From: JABDBE01 sp049585795
GTDB lineage: Bacteria; Acidobacteriota; Terriglobia; Terriglobales; Acidobacteriaceae
Reading direction: 5' to 3'
DNA: 64,000 nt
Assembly (NCBI GenBank): GCA_049585795.1
Contig: JBAVAQ010000059.1
Span: 1 to 64,000, forward strand
Below, one piece after another: positions 8,037-17,263 of the stretch; position 1 is the stretch's first letter, and the number at the start of each line of letters is the position of its first letter. Under the pieces are notes generated by a model. That model was not told the DNA's origin and ran no database searches. It saw only the letters and a program-made list of their open reading frames with translations. Both the position numbers and the translations under genes were made by a program.

Positions 8037-8139
8037 AGTCCAGTGATCGATCCGAAGATTTCCAGACCTCGCTCCGCGCGTGTTCAAACGACCATGGCGA
8101 CGGCCCCCGCCATCTTCAATCGGATGCGGCAAACTATGG

Positions 8140-8169
8140 TTGACGATGTGTGAACAGTATTGCTATATT
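8140..8169 (+). promoter_or_regulatory. probable sigma70 promoter of the str-S10-spc-alpha cluster
   Basis: TTGACG at 8140-8145 and TATATT at 8164-8169 with an 18-bp spacer match housekeeping consensus closely. It is the strongest promoter-like sequence seen ahead of rpsL and points toward it. Confidence 0.65.
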
Positions 8170-8592
8170 TGAAAGGTTCCGCGAGTCATTCTGGCTTACC
8201 TGTAGACTGTGGATTCGTTCGCTGCGCGTTCTCGGTGCGCGAAAGGCCCCAAGGAAAGCGGTTAAGCTCTAAAGATATACGTCTTCGGAAGCAGTTCCGG
8301 AGAAGCCCTCGCTGAAATGCCCTGCGCGCACCTTCCGCCCGTTGGAAGGCTATGTGGGGCAAAGCGGACGAAACGGAGCACCTCCCGCGTTTTTGACTCG
8401 GGCCTGGCGCCACCGTCGTCGCTGATCAGTCTGAACGGGAAACCGAAAATCTCTCATTCGCATTTGTGCGCGGGTGAGAAGCATGGTTGGCTGATCGCCA
8501 TCCAGACCCTGAGAGCAGGGAATGTTAAGCGGCGTCTGTGTGCCGACGCGCCTTTATCGGCGTGCGAGCAGGCGCTGAAGGAGCAGCAAAGA
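8170..8592 (+). other. long 5' leader of the str operon
   Basis: About 420 bases separate the promoter from the rpsL GTG. A reading frame in phase with rpsL is open from an ATG at 8317, but nothing in it resembles S12, so I treat the region as untranslated leader. No known riboswitch or leader motif was recognised. Confidence 0.45.
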
Positions 8593-8967
8593 GTGCCGAC
8601 TTTCAACCAATTAGTACGCGACGGCCGCAAGCGGCCGCGATACAAGACGGCGAGTCCAGCGTTGCAGGGATGTCCGCAAAAGCGCGGCGTCTGCACCCGC
8701 GTGTACACGCAGACGCCGAAGAAGCCGAACTCCGCGCTGCGCAAAGTTGCCCGTGTGCGCTTGACCAACGGGATCGAAGTCACCACTTATATCCCCGGCG
8801 TCGGGCACAACCTGCAAGAGCACTCGATCGTGTTGATCCGCGGTGGCCGTGTGAAGGATCTGCCCGGCGTGCGCTATCACGTGGTTCGTGGCACGTTGGA
8901 TGCAGTAGGGGTAGCTGGCCGTAAGCAGAGTCGTTCGAAGTACGGCGCCAAACGCCCGAAAGCATAA
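8593..8967 (+). CDS. rpsL: 30S ribosomal protein S12
   Basis: 124 aa decoding-centre protein. The start is the GTG at 8593 giving (M)PTFNQLVRDGRKRP, the conserved S12 N-terminus, preceded by GAAGGAG at 8577-8583. The streptomycin-site loops are intact and of wild-type form: TPKKPNSALRKVARV and GGRVKDLPGVRYH. It is the first gene of the str operon, followed by rpsG, fusA and tuf. Confidence 0.97.
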   Translation: MPTFNQLVRDGRKRPRYKTASPALQGCPQKRGVCTRVYTQTPKKPNSALRKVARVRLTNGIEVTTYIPGVGHNLQEHSIVLIRGGRVKDLPGVRYHVVRGTLDAVGVAGRKQSRSKYGAKRPKA

Positions 8968-9044
8968 AGGTCGTAGGTCGTTGGCTAAGCGCCCGAAGGC
9001 GTAAACATTCTGTAGCGACGTAGCTCAGCTACGTCTCGCGGCTC
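8968..9044. repeat. R2 then R3 repeats between rpsL and rpsG
   Basis: AGGTCGTAGGTCGTTGGC (R2) is followed at about 9009-9044 by TGTAGCGACGTAGCTCAGCT and ACGTCTCGCGG, an R3 palindrome centred on GTAGCTCAGCTAC. Confidence 0.6.
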
Positions 9045-9049
9045 GAGAA

Positions 9050-9076
9050 AAATTAGAGCCAGGAGCTAAGAGCTGA
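9050..9076. repeat. R1 repeat ending at the rpsG start codon
   Basis: TTAGAGCCAGGAGCTAAGAG and CTGA directly precede the ATG. The CCAGGAGC segment may serve as ribosome-binding site. Confidence 0.55.
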
Positions 9077-9547
9077 ATGCCAAGAAAAGGACATATCGCC
9101 AAGCGAACCGTGGAGGCCGATCCGGTTTATGGTTCGGATCTGGTTACAAAGTTCGTCAATTCGATGATGTGGCAGGGCAAGAAGAGCACGGCGGAAGGCA
9201 TCTTCTATGAAGCCTTAACGCGGCTGCAGGATAAAGGCGGCGACACGGCGCTAAAGTTGTTCACGAAAGCAGTCGAAAATGCCAAGCCGCTGCTCGAGGT
9301 CAAAACCCGGCGCGTCGGCGGCGCGAACTATCAGGTGCCGGTCGAAGTCAACGCCGACCGCAGGACTTCGCTCGCGATTCGCTGGCTGATTACCTACTCC
9401 CGCGGACGCGGCGAAAAAGGCATGATCGACAAGTTGAGCAATGAATTGCTGGATGCCGCCAACGGAAAAGGCGCAGCCATCAAGAAGAAAGAAGATGTTC
9501 ACCGTATGGCCGAGGCCAATAAGGCCTTCGCACATTATCGGTGGTAA
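9077..9547 (+). CDS. rpsG: 30S ribosomal protein S7
   Basis: 156 aa, standard length. It nucleates assembly of the 30S head on 16S rRNA. It has the typical N-terminus MPRKGHIAKRTVEADPVYGS, the RNA-binding core KTRRVGGANYQVPVEV, and the C-terminal helix KKEDVHRMAEANKAFAHYRW. In other bacteria S7 represses its own operon; no S7-binding hairpin could be picked out in the repeat-filled rpsL-rpsG spacer. Confidence 0.97.
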   Translation: MPRKGHIAKRTVEADPVYGSDLVTKFVNSMMWQGKKSTAEGIFYEALTRLQDKGGDTALKLFTKAVENAKPLLEVKTRRVGGANYQVPVEVNADRRTSLAIRWLITYSRGRGEKGMIDKLSNELLDAANGKGAAIKKKEDVHRMAEANKAFAHYRW

Positions 9548-9549
9548 GA

Positions 9550-9604
9550 ATCAGCTTCTAGCCTCTAGCTGCTGGCTAGAAGCCAGCAGCTAAGAGCCAG
9601 CAGC
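9550..9604. repeat. R1 palindromic repeat
   Basis: CAGCTTCTAGCCTCTAGCTG and CTGGCTAGAAGCCAGCAGCT form a strong imperfect hairpin between rpsG and fusA. Confidence 0.7.
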
Positions 9605-9637
9605 GATTTTGAGAGCCCCAGAAAGAGAAATAAAGTC

Positions 9638-11728
9638 GTGCCCAGAACAGTCCCATTAGAACGGTGCAGGAACATCGGCATTATGGCTCACATCGATGCC
9701 GGTAAGACCACTACGACGGAGCGCATCCTTTTCTACACAGGAAAGACGCACCGCATCGGAGAGGTCCACGAAGGCACGGCCACTATGGATTGGATGGAGC
9801 AGGAGCAGGAGCGCGGCATCACCATTACGTCCGCGGCTACGACGTGTTTCTGGCGCGACATTCGGATCAACATTATCGACACCCCCGGCCACGTTGATTT
9901 CACTGCCGAGGTCGAGCGCTCTCTGCGCGTGCTCGACGGTGCTGTCGCTGTGTTCGACGCGGTTCACGGCGTGCAACCGCAATCCGAAAAGGTTTGGCGT
10001 CAGGCCGATAAATACGGCGTGCCGCGCATTTGTTTCATTAATAAGATCGACAAGATGGGCGCGGATTTCGAACATGCGGTCGATACGATTCGCAAGCGTC
10101 TCAACGCCAAGCCGATCGCAATACAGATTCCCATTGGCCAGGAAGACAAATTTAAAGGCGTGGTCGACATCATCGAGATGAAGTCGATCGTCTGGCAGGA
10201 CGACACCATTGGCGCCGAATACATCACTGGCCCGATTCCCGCTGAGCTGCAAAAGAAAGCCGAAGCATTCCATACTCAATTGGTCGAAACGGTTGCCGAG
10301 AACGACGACGAAATTCTGCACAAGTTTCTGGAAGGCGAAGCAATTTCCGCCGAAGAGCTGCGGGCATCGCTGCGCAAGTCGACGATTGACCTGAAACTGT
10401 TCCCGGTGGTGGTTGGCACCGCTTTTAAAAACAAAGGCGTGCAACCGCTGCTGGACGCCGTCGTCGATTATCTGCCCTCTCCGCTCGATGCCGGCGAAGT
10501 AAAAGGCACGAATCCGGACAACGGCGAAATCATTACCCGTCAACCGGACGACAAAGAGCCATTTTCTGCGCTGGCTTTCAAGATCATGGCTGATCCCTTC
10601 GTCGGCCAATTGACTTTCATTCGAGTTTACTCTGGCCAGGTTAGGTCCGGAGACTCGGTGCTTTGCGCCGGACGCCGGCGGACGGAGCGTATTGGCCGCC
10701 TGCTCAAAATGCACGCCAACAAGCGCGAAGATATCAGCGAAATTCTGGCGGGCGATATCTGCGCCGCAGTCGGTTTGAAAAATGTCAGCACGGGCGACAC
10801 GATCTGCGATGAAGCCCATCCCGTCACGCTCGAATCCATCACGTTTGCGGTTCCCGTAATTTCGGTTGCGGTCGAGCCCAAGACCAAGGCTGATCAGGAA
10901 AAGATGGGCATGGCACTCGGCCGTCTAGCCCAGGAAGATCCGACCTTCAAAGTTCACACTGACCCCGACAGCGGACAGACCATCATCAGCGGCATGGGCG
11001 AACTGCATCTCGAAATCATCGTCGATCGCATGATGCGCGAATACAAGGTTGAGGCGAATGTTGGCAAGCCGCAGGTGGCCTACCGCGAAACCATCCGTAG
11101 AAAAGCGGAAGCCGAAGGTAAGTACATCCGCCAGACCGGCGGCCGCGGACAATATGGTCACGCCAAGATTCGGATCGAGCCGCAGGAACCCGGCAAGGGT
11201 TACGAATTTGTTAACGACATTGTCGGCGGCTCCGTGCCCAAGGAATTCATCAAGCCAATCGATCAAGGTATTAGAGAGGCCATGGAAGGCGGCGTCCTGG
11301 CCGGGTACGAAATGGTCGACGTCAAAGCTACGCTCTACGACGGCAGCTATCACGATGTCGACTCCAACGAAATGGCGTTCAAGATCGCTGGCTCGATGGC
11401 CTTTAAAGAAGCCGCTCGTAAAGCTTCGCCGGTACTGCTTGAGCCGGTGATGTCGGTCGAAGTCGTCACGCCGGAGGATTACGCCGGCGTAATCATGGGC
11501 GACCTGAGCTCACGCCGCGGACGGATCGAAGGAATGGAGCATCGCGCAGGTTCGCAGGTGATCAAGGCGATCGTGCCGCTGGCGGAGATGTTCGGCTACG
11601 CGACCCATATGCGTTCAAGCACGCAAGGCCGCGCCGAATACTCGATGCACTTCGCCCGGTATGAAGAAGCCCCGCGCTCGGTGTCGGAAGAAATTATCGC
11701 CCGCGTGCAGGGCACGGTTAAGAGATAA
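9638..11728 (+). CDS. fusA: elongation factor G
   Basis: 696 aa translocation GTPase. The GTG start at 9638 gives (M)PRTVPLERCRNIGIMAHIDA. The G-domain motifs are present in order: AHIDAGKT (G1), RGITITSAATT (switch I/G2), DTPGHVDF (G3), NKIDKMGAD (G4). Domains II-V follow, including the translocation-domain segment RQTGGRGQYGHAKI and the C-terminal MFGYATHMRSSTQGRAEYSM. Full length and in the usual str-operon position between rpsG and tuf. Confidence 0.98.
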   Translation: MPRTVPLERCRNIGIMAHIDAGKTTTTERILFYTGKTHRIGEVHEGTATMDWMEQEQERGITITSAATTCFWRDIRINIIDTPGHVDFTAEVERSLRVLDGAVAVFDAVHGVQPQSEKVWRQADKYGVPRICFINKIDKMGADFEHAVDTIRKRLNAKPIAIQIPIGQEDKFKGVVDIIEMKSIVWQDDTIGAEYITGPIPAELQKKAEAFHTQLVETVAENDDEILHKFLEGEAISAEELRASLRKSTIDLKLFPVVVGTAFKNKGVQPLLDAVVDYLPSPLDAGEVKGTNPDNGEIITRQPDDKEPFSALAFKIMADPFVGQLTFIRVYSGQVRSGDSVLCAGRRRTERIGRLLKMHANKREDISEILAGDICAAVGLKNVSTGDTICDEAHPVTLESITFAVPVISVAVEPKTKADQEKMGMALGRLAQEDPTFKVHTDPDSGQTIISGMGELHLEIIVDRMMREYKVEANVGKPQVAYRETIRRKAEAEGKYIRQTGGRGQYGHAKIRIEPQEPGKGYEFVNDIVGGSVPKEFIKPIDQGIREAMEGGVLAGYEMVDVKATLYDGSYHDVDSNEMAFKIAGSMAFKEAARKASPVLLEPVMSVEVVTPEDYAGVIMGDLSSRRGRIEGMEHRAGSQVIKAIVPLAEMFGYATHMRSSTQGRAEYSMHFARYEEAPRSVSEEIIARVQGTVKR

Positions 11729-11796
11729 ACAGTGGGGCACTCTTTGTGCCCTCTGAAGAAACAGTTCAAGAGAGAAAAGTACGGAGCTAGAAGGCA

Positions 11797-12984
<1,188 letters not shown>

Positions 12985-13008
12985 GGTTGAGCAGAGTAAA
13001 TGCGGAAG

Positions 13009-13040
13009 TTGAGATCCCTCGCTTTGCTCGGGATTTCGGC
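13009..13040. repeat. R6 palindrome downstream of tuf
   Basis: GATCCCTCGC-TTT-GCTCGGGATTTC is a short inverted repeat of the type seen at 7867-7926. It lies in the 141-bp tuf-rpsJ spacer and lacks a T-run, so it is not a standard terminator. Confidence 0.6.
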
Positions 13041-13125
13041 ACGTGGCTCAGACGCCGCGTAAACGCCCTCAACTTGCCGCCAGTTCTTTCTTCCCGGACA
13101 GCCGGGAGGGGTTAGCGAGAGTCAA

Positions 13126-13455
13126 GTGATAGGAAACGAAAAAATCCGCATTCGTCTGAAGGCTTACGACTATCGCATCCTGGATCAGTCCACGGGCGAG
13201 ATCGTCGAAACTGCCAAGCGCACCGGGGCACAGATCGCGGGCCCGATTCCATTGCCCACGATCAAGAACAAGTACTGCGTGCTGCGTTCTCCGCACGTGG
13301 ACAAGAAGTCACGCGAGCAGTTCGAGATTCGCACCCATAAACGGCTGCTGGATATTCTGGATCCGACGCCGCAAACCGTGGATGCGCTGATGAAACTCGA
13401 CTTGCCCGCGGGCGTGGACGTCGAGATCAAGGCGTTCGGCAAGGAACATAAATAG
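13126..13455 (+). CDS. rpsJ: 30S ribosomal protein S10 (NusE)
   Basis: 109 aa, slightly longer than the common ~102-105. It uses the GTG at 13126, giving (M)IGNEKIRIRLKAYD. The core KRTGAQIAGPIPLPT and the loop RSPHVDKKSREQFEIRTHKRL are intact. S10 also acts as NusE with NusB, encoded upstream in this window. First gene of the S10 block. No strong promoter is evident in the tuf-rpsJ spacer, so read-through from str is likely. Confidence 0.96.
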   Translation: MIGNEKIRIRLKAYDYRILDQSTGEIVETAKRTGAQIAGPIPLPTIKNKYCVLRSPHVDKKSREQFEIRTHKRLLDILDPTPQTVDALMKLDLPAGVDVEIKAFGKEHK

Positions 13456-13494
13456 TTTCAGCCGTCAGCTCTCAGCAGTCAGTTTGAAGCGAGA
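13456..13494. repeat. R1 repeat
   Basis: TTCAGCCGTCAGCTCTCAGC and AGTCAGTTTGAAGC follow the rpsJ stop. It is a one-sided or degenerate copy of the R1 type. Confidence 0.5.
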
Positions 13495-13542
13495 AGCCCC
13501 AGCCAATAGCCACTTGGCCAAGCTGGGCGGAGATGAAAAGAA

Positions 13543-14280
13543 ATGGCAAAAGTAACTGGAATTCTCGGCAAAAAGGTCGGCATGACGCAGCTCTTTGACG
13601 ACAAGGGCGACGTTCATCCCGCGACCGTACTGCAGGCCGGGCCCTGCGTGATCACGCAACACAAGACGCAGACCAAAGACGGATACGTTGCCGCCCAGAT
13701 CGGGCTGGTCGAGTTCATGAAAGAGTCGCGGCTGACCAAGCCGGCTCGCGGACACTTGGGTAAAAACAATCTGCCGCCGGTCAAGTTCATGCGCGAAGTT
13801 CCGATCGAAGTCGAAGAAAAACCCGAAGGCAACGGCGACGGATTGGTGAAAGCTGGCGATCGCGTGCTGGTGGACATCTTCGACGGCGAGAAGTTTGTGG
13901 ACGTCGTTGGTATCAGCAAGGGGCGTGGTTTTTCCGGTGTAGTTCGGCGGCATCATTTTGCCGGTGGTCCCAAGTCGCATGGCTCGATGTTCCAGATTAC
14001 CGGCTCAATCGGCTCCTCGGCGTTTCCGTCACGTGTGTTTAAAGGCATGCGCATGTCGGGACACATGGGCGTCGATCGAGTCACCGTACGCAACTTGCGT
14101 GTGTTGGGCTTGGACAAAGAAGATAATTTGCTGGTGGTCGAAGGCAGCGTACCCGGTCCCAAGGGCGGATATCTGGTGATCACGAAGGCCAAGAAACCAC
14201 CAAGAGAGCGGCGTGGATTTGCAGGATCGGCTACGGTGGATCCGCTGAAAGCGGCTAAGCGCGCAGCCAAAAAGGCTTAA
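13543..14280 (+). CDS. rplC: 50S ribosomal protein L3
   Basis: 245 aa, longer than the ~205-215 of many bacteria because of an insertion around residues 85-105 (VEEKPEGNGDG) and a basic C-terminal extension rich in Lys/Ala. L3 reaches the peptidyl-transferase centre. Hallmark segments are GILGKKVGMTQLFDD, KGRGFSGVVRRHHFAGGPKSHGS and KGMRMSGHMGVDRVTVRNL. The ATG follows a GGAG at 13529-13532. Confidence 0.96.
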   Translation: MAKVTGILGKKVGMTQLFDDKGDVHPATVLQAGPCVITQHKTQTKDGYVAAQIGLVEFMKESRLTKPARGHLGKNNLPPVKFMREVPIEVEEKPEGNGDGLVKAGDRVLVDIFDGEKFVDVVGISKGRGFSGVVRRHHFAGGPKSHGSMFQITGSIGSSAFPSRVFKGMRMSGHMGVDRVTVRNLRVLGLDKEDNLLVVEGSVPGPKGGYLVITKAKKPPRERRGFAGSATVDPLKAAKRAAKKA

Positions 14281-14281
14281 A

Positions 14282-14325
14282 GGCAGTCGCCCGTCGTTGG
14301 TCTTTCGTCGTCGGCCAAGGCGAGA
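14282..14325. repeat. R2 repeat between rplC and rplD
   Basis: GTCGCCCGTCGTTGGTCTTT and CGTCGTCGGCCAAGGCG are direct R2 units. Confidence 0.6.
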
Positions 14326-14352
14326 AAAGCAATTCGAATTAAGAGTCACTTT

Positions 14353-15093
14353 ATGGCAAGCATTGACATTCACGATTTGAGCGGAGCCAAAGTCGGGAGC
14401 CTGGAGTTGGCTGACGAGGTTTTCGGCGCGGTGAACGAGGACCTGTTGTGGGAGGCGGTAAAGCATTATCGCGCTGCCCACCGGGCCGGTACTCACGCGA
14501 CCAAGAACAAGAAACTGGTCTCCGGAGCCGGTAAGAAACTTTGGAAACAAAAGGGCACAGGGCGGGCTCGCGTGGGTTCGATTCGCTCGCCACTCTGGCG
14601 TCACGGCGGCACGGTGCATGGTCCGCAGCCTAGGTCTTATGACTACACTTTTCCGCGCAAGAAATTGCTGGGAGCATTGCGCTCCGCGCTGGCTTCGAAG
14701 TTCGCGGATGGAAAATTGATCATCGTGAACGCATTTGATGTGAAAGAGCCCAAGTCGAAGCAATTCCGTGAAGCCCTCGACGCGCTCAAAGTCGATGGCA
14801 CGGCATTGCTGGTCGAGGTTCCCAAGCATGAGAATCGCAATTTGGCTTTAAGTTCGCGAAACCTTCAGGGCGTCGAACTGGTGAATGGCAATGAGGTTCA
14901 TCCGTATCACCTGCTGCGCTACGATCGGGCAATCTTCTCGCAGCCAGCCATCGAGAAGCTGCAGATTTCACTGAAGAGCTCAAGTTCGAAACGGCAACAT
15001 AAGCCGGCGGAAGGCGAAGGAGCGGCGCCAAAAAAAGCTTCGCGTTCCCCGCGCCGTCGAACCCGGCATGACAAAGCGGCGGAGGTGGCCTGA
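14353..15093 (+). CDS. rplD: 50S ribosomal protein L4
   Basis: 246 aa; typical L4 is ~205. The core is normal: the loop TKNKKLVSGAGKKLWKQKGTGRARVGSIRSPLWRHGG-type region for tunnel-wall RNA contact, then FPRKKLLGALRSALASKF, and the C-terminal YDRAIFSQPAIEKL. About 35 additional residues follow (SSSKRQHKPAEGEGAAPKK...), a basic, probably disordered tail. Its TGA overlaps the rplW ATG by one base (TGATG), so translation is coupled. In enterobacteria L4 represses the S10 operon; not testable here. Confidence 0.96.
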   Translation: MASIDIHDLSGAKVGSLELADEVFGAVNEDLLWEAVKHYRAAHRAGTHATKNKKLVSGAGKKLWKQKGTGRARVGSIRSPLWRHGGTVHGPQPRSYDYTFPRKKLLGALRSALASKFADGKLIIVNAFDVKEPKSKQFREALDALKVDGTALLVEVPKHENRNLALSSRNLQGVELVNGNEVHPYHLLRYDRAIFSQPAIEKLQISLKSSSSKRQHKPAEGEGAAPKKASRSPRRRTRHDKAAEVA

Positions 15094-15386
15094 TGAAATC
15101 CGCATATCAGATTCTGAGGCGTCCGGTCATTACTGAGAAAGGTCTTGCCATCAAGGAAAACCAGAACACGCTGGTTTTTCAGGTGGCGACGGCAGCGACG
15201 AAGACAGAGATTAAAGAAGCGGTGCAGGGTATTTTCAAGGTGAAAGTGCATTCGGTTCGCACTGCGACTTATCCGGGAAAAGAACGCCGGAGGGGAAAGT
15301 TTGCCGGCTACCGTCCCGATTGGAAGAAGGCGTATGTGCGCCTGAAGGCCGGCGAAAAGATGCCGGAATATGCACAGAATTTGTAG
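15093..15386 (+). CDS. rplW: 50S ribosomal protein L23
   Basis: 97 aa, normal length. L23 lines the exit tunnel and docks trigger factor and SRP. Features are the N-terminal YQILRRPVITEKGLAIKE, FQVATAATKTEIKEAVQGIF, the tunnel loop with GKERRRGKFAGYRPDWKKAYV, and the acidic/hydrophobic C-terminus. The start codon overlaps the rplD stop. Confidence 0.96.
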   Translation: MKSAYQILRRPVITEKGLAIKENQNTLVFQVATAATKTEIKEAVQGIFKVKVHSVRTATYPGKERRRGKFAGYRPDWKKAYVRLKAGEKMPEYAQNL

Positions 15387-15387
15387 A

Positions 15388-15466
15388 AGCTGGTCGTTGG
15401 TCGTTGGCCAACCCCAGTGACCCGCAAGCGGTTAGAAAAGCTACAAGCTAGAAGCTAAGAGCTGAT
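15388..15466. repeat. R2 then R1 repeat ahead of rplB
   Basis: GCTGGTCGTTGGTCGTTGGC at ~15390 (R2) is followed by AAAAGCTACAAGCTAGAAGC and TAAGAGCTGATTT (R1), which ends directly at the rplB ATG. Confidence 0.65.
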
Positions 15467-15468
15467 TT

Positions 15469-16296
15469 ATGGCAATCAAGACTTACAGACCGACCACCCA
15501 GACGTTGCGTTATCGCACCACGCTGGTCAACGACGATATTACCAGCACGCAGCCCCACAAGCCGTTGCTCGAACCGAAGCCGCGCACCGGCGGACGGCGA
15601 AATTCGGGCCAGACCACCATGCGGTTTATCGGCGGCGGTCACAAGCGCAAGCTGCGCATTATCGACTTCAAGCGTGACAAGATTGGCATTCCGGCCATAG
15701 TGGCGACCATCGAATACGATCCCAATCGATCGGCGCGGATTGCTTTGTTGAATTATGCCGACGGCGAGAAGCGCTACATCTTGCAGCCGGATGGATTGAA
15801 GGTTGGGCAAAAGGTTTTGAGCGGTCCTGACGCCGATATTCTCGTGGGCAATGCGCTGCCGCTGCACAACATTCCGCCGGGCACGACGATTCACAATGTC
15901 GAGCTAAAACCAGGGAAGGGCGCGCAGATGGTGCGTTCCGCTGGTGGCGCGGCTCAGTTGGTGGCCAAGGAAGGCGAGTACGCGCTGGTCAAGCTGCCTT
16001 CTGGCGAAATTCGCAAAGTCGCCCAGGGATGCATGGCGACGATTGGCCAGGTGGGCAATCTCGATCACGAAAACATCACCATCGGCAAGGCCGGACGTTC
16101 GCGATGGTTGGGCAAACGGCCGCACAATCGCGGCGTTTCCATGAACCCGGTGGATCACCCGCACGGCGGCGGTGAAGGCAAGACTTCCGGAGGCCGTCAC
16201 CCGGTGACCCCGTGGGGGCAGCCCACCCGCGGGTACAAGACGCGGAATAACAAGCGCACGGACGCATTTATCGTGAACCGACGTGGCAAGAAATAA
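15469..16296 (+). CDS. rplB: 50S ribosomal protein L2
   Basis: 275 aa, standard. L2 is needed for subunit association and peptidyl transferase activity. It has the N-terminal segment KTYRPTTQTLRYRTT, RRNSGQTTMRFIGGGHKRKLR, and the C-terminal MNPVDHPHGGGEGKTSGGRHPVTPWG containing the conserved functional histidine. The codons just before the ATG come from an R1 repeat (GAGCTGATTTATG), so only a weak GAG is available as ribosome-binding site. Confidence 0.97.
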   Translation: MAIKTYRPTTQTLRYRTTLVNDDITSTQPHKPLLEPKPRTGGRRNSGQTTMRFIGGGHKRKLRIIDFKRDKIGIPAIVATIEYDPNRSARIALLNYADGEKRYILQPDGLKVGQKVLSGPDADILVGNALPLHNIPPGTTIHNVELKPGKGAQMVRSAGGAAQLVAKEGEYALVKLPSGEIRKVAQGCMATIGQVGNLDHENITIGKAGRSRWLGKRPHNRGVSMNPVDHPHGGGEGKTSGGRHPVTPWGQPTRGYKTRNNKRTDAFIVNRRGKK

Positions 16297-16310
16297 CGCC
16301 GCAATAGAGA

Positions 16311-16358
16311 ACTGTAGCTGTTAGCCGAGAGCTGACGGCTGAAAGCTGAGAGCTGACT
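16311..16358. repeat. R1 repeat ending at rpsS start
   Basis: AACTGTAGCTGTTAGCCGAG, AGCTGACGGCTGAAAGCTG and AGAGCTGACTTT run up to the rpsS ATG. Confidence 0.65.
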
Positions 16359-16360
16359 TT

Positions 16361-16723
16361 ATGGCACGTTCAACCAAAAAAGGACCGTTTGTCGATGGTT
16401 TCCTGCAAACCCGGGTGGAAGGCATGAACTCGCGCAACGAAAAGAAGGTGCTGCGAACCTGGTCGCGGCGCTCAACCATTATTCCGGAAATGGTGGGCCA
16501 CACGATTGCTGTCCACAACGGCAAGAAGTTTATCCCGGTGTACATTACCGAGAACCTGGTAGGCCACAAGCTGGGCGAGTTCAGTTTCACTCGCCAGTTC
16601 AAGGGACACTCGATGCGGGCGGCAACTGAGACAGCGGCGAGACCGGCCGGCATCCCGGGTGGACCGGGCGCGCCGAGTCCGGCGGCAGGAGCGGCTCCGG
16701 CAGCCCCGGCGCCGAAGGCGTAA
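16361..16723 (+). CDS. rpsS: 30S ribosomal protein S19 with extended tail
   Basis: 120 aa against the usual ~92. The conserved part ends near HSMRAATE, and includes ARSTKKGPFVDGF, KKVLRTWSRRSTIIPEMVGHTI and HNGKKFIPVYITENLVGHKLGEF. A further ~28 residues rich in Ala, Pro and Gly follow (GIPGGPGAPSPAAGAAPAAP), likely a disordered surface tail near the decoding A-site side of the 30S head. Directly followed by rplV with a 12-bp gap. Confidence 0.95.
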   Translation: MARSTKKGPFVDGFLQTRVEGMNSRNEKKVLRTWSRRSTIIPEMVGHTIAVHNGKKFIPVYITENLVGHKLGEFSFTRQFKGHSMRAATETAARPAGIPGGPGAPSPAAGAAPAAPAPKA

Positions 16724-16735
16724 AGGAGACGCAAG

Positions 16736-17236
16736 ATGGAATTTCGAGCTCAAGCACGGTTCATGCGCGTCTCGCCGCAAAAGGCTCGCCTGGTGCTGGA
16801 TCTGATCAAGGGCCGCCGGGTGGAAGACGCGCTCAATACGCTGATCTTCACCAAAAAGCGGGTCGCGGCGACAGTGGAAAAGTTGCTGCGCTCCGCGCTG
16901 GAGAATGCCAATTATTTGAGTTCGGAAAAAGGCATTGACGTTGACGTGGACAAGTTATACGTGAAGCGGGCCATCGCTAACGATGGACCGCGGATGAAGC
17001 GCATACGTCCGGCGCCGATGGGCCGCGCTTATCACTACGTGCGGCGCATCTCGCACATCGAGATTGAACTGGCGGAGCGTGGCAAGAATGGCGAGGCGTT
17101 GGCAAACATTGTAGGCGCCGAGCGAGTAAGCGGCACTTCATCGGGAGCGTCGAAGCCCAGGGCCAAAGGCAAAGCGAAAGCGTCGGCAGGAAAAAGTAAA
17201 GCCAAGCCGGCCAAGAAATTTGCGGGAGCGCGATAG
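16736..17236 (+). CDS. rplV: 50S ribosomal protein L22 with extended basic tail
   Basis: 166 aa versus ~110-118 normally. The core is intact: EFRAQARFMRVSPQKARLVLDLIKGRRVEDAL, then the tunnel hairpin region DEGPRMKR-type (NDGPRMKRIRPAPMGRAY) and SHIEIELAE. About 50 further residues are Lys/Ala/Ser rich (KPRAKGKAKASAGKSKAKPAK). Start supported by AAAGGAGACGCAAG. The tail resembles histone-like basic extensions and probably contacts rRNA outside the subunit; that role is inference. Confidence 0.95.
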   Translation: MEFRAQARFMRVSPQKARLVLDLIKGRRVEDALNTLIFTKKRVAATVEKLLRSALENANYLSSEKGIDVDVDKLYVKRAIANDGPRMKRIRPAPMGRAYHYVRRISHIEIELAERGKNGEALANIVGAERVSGTSSGASKPRAKGKAKASAGKSKAKPAKKFAGAR

Positions 17237-17263
17237 GATTCGTCAGAGTCGTTAGGAGAGACG

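Larger units (their letters stand above)
7731..8139. other. non-coding spacer rich in inverted repeats
   Basis: About 400 bases between the lipoprotein gene and the str promoter. The open frames here (e.g. 7845-8153) are low-complexity translations of repeats and I do not support them as genes. It contains the R6 and R9 repeats listed separately. Confidence 0.6.

Noticed and set aside
7845..8153. 102-codon open frame upstream of the str promoter
   Set aside because: Translation of R6/R9 repeats, very Arg/Ser rich, and ends at the promoter.
8317..8592. N-terminal extension of S12 from the ATG at 8317
   Set aside because: S12 homology starts exactly at the GTG 8593 with a good GAAGGAG site; the upstream codons have no S12-like sequence.
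9656..10819. 387-codon open frame on the minus strand
   Set aside because: Antisense shadow of fusA; no domain resemblance.
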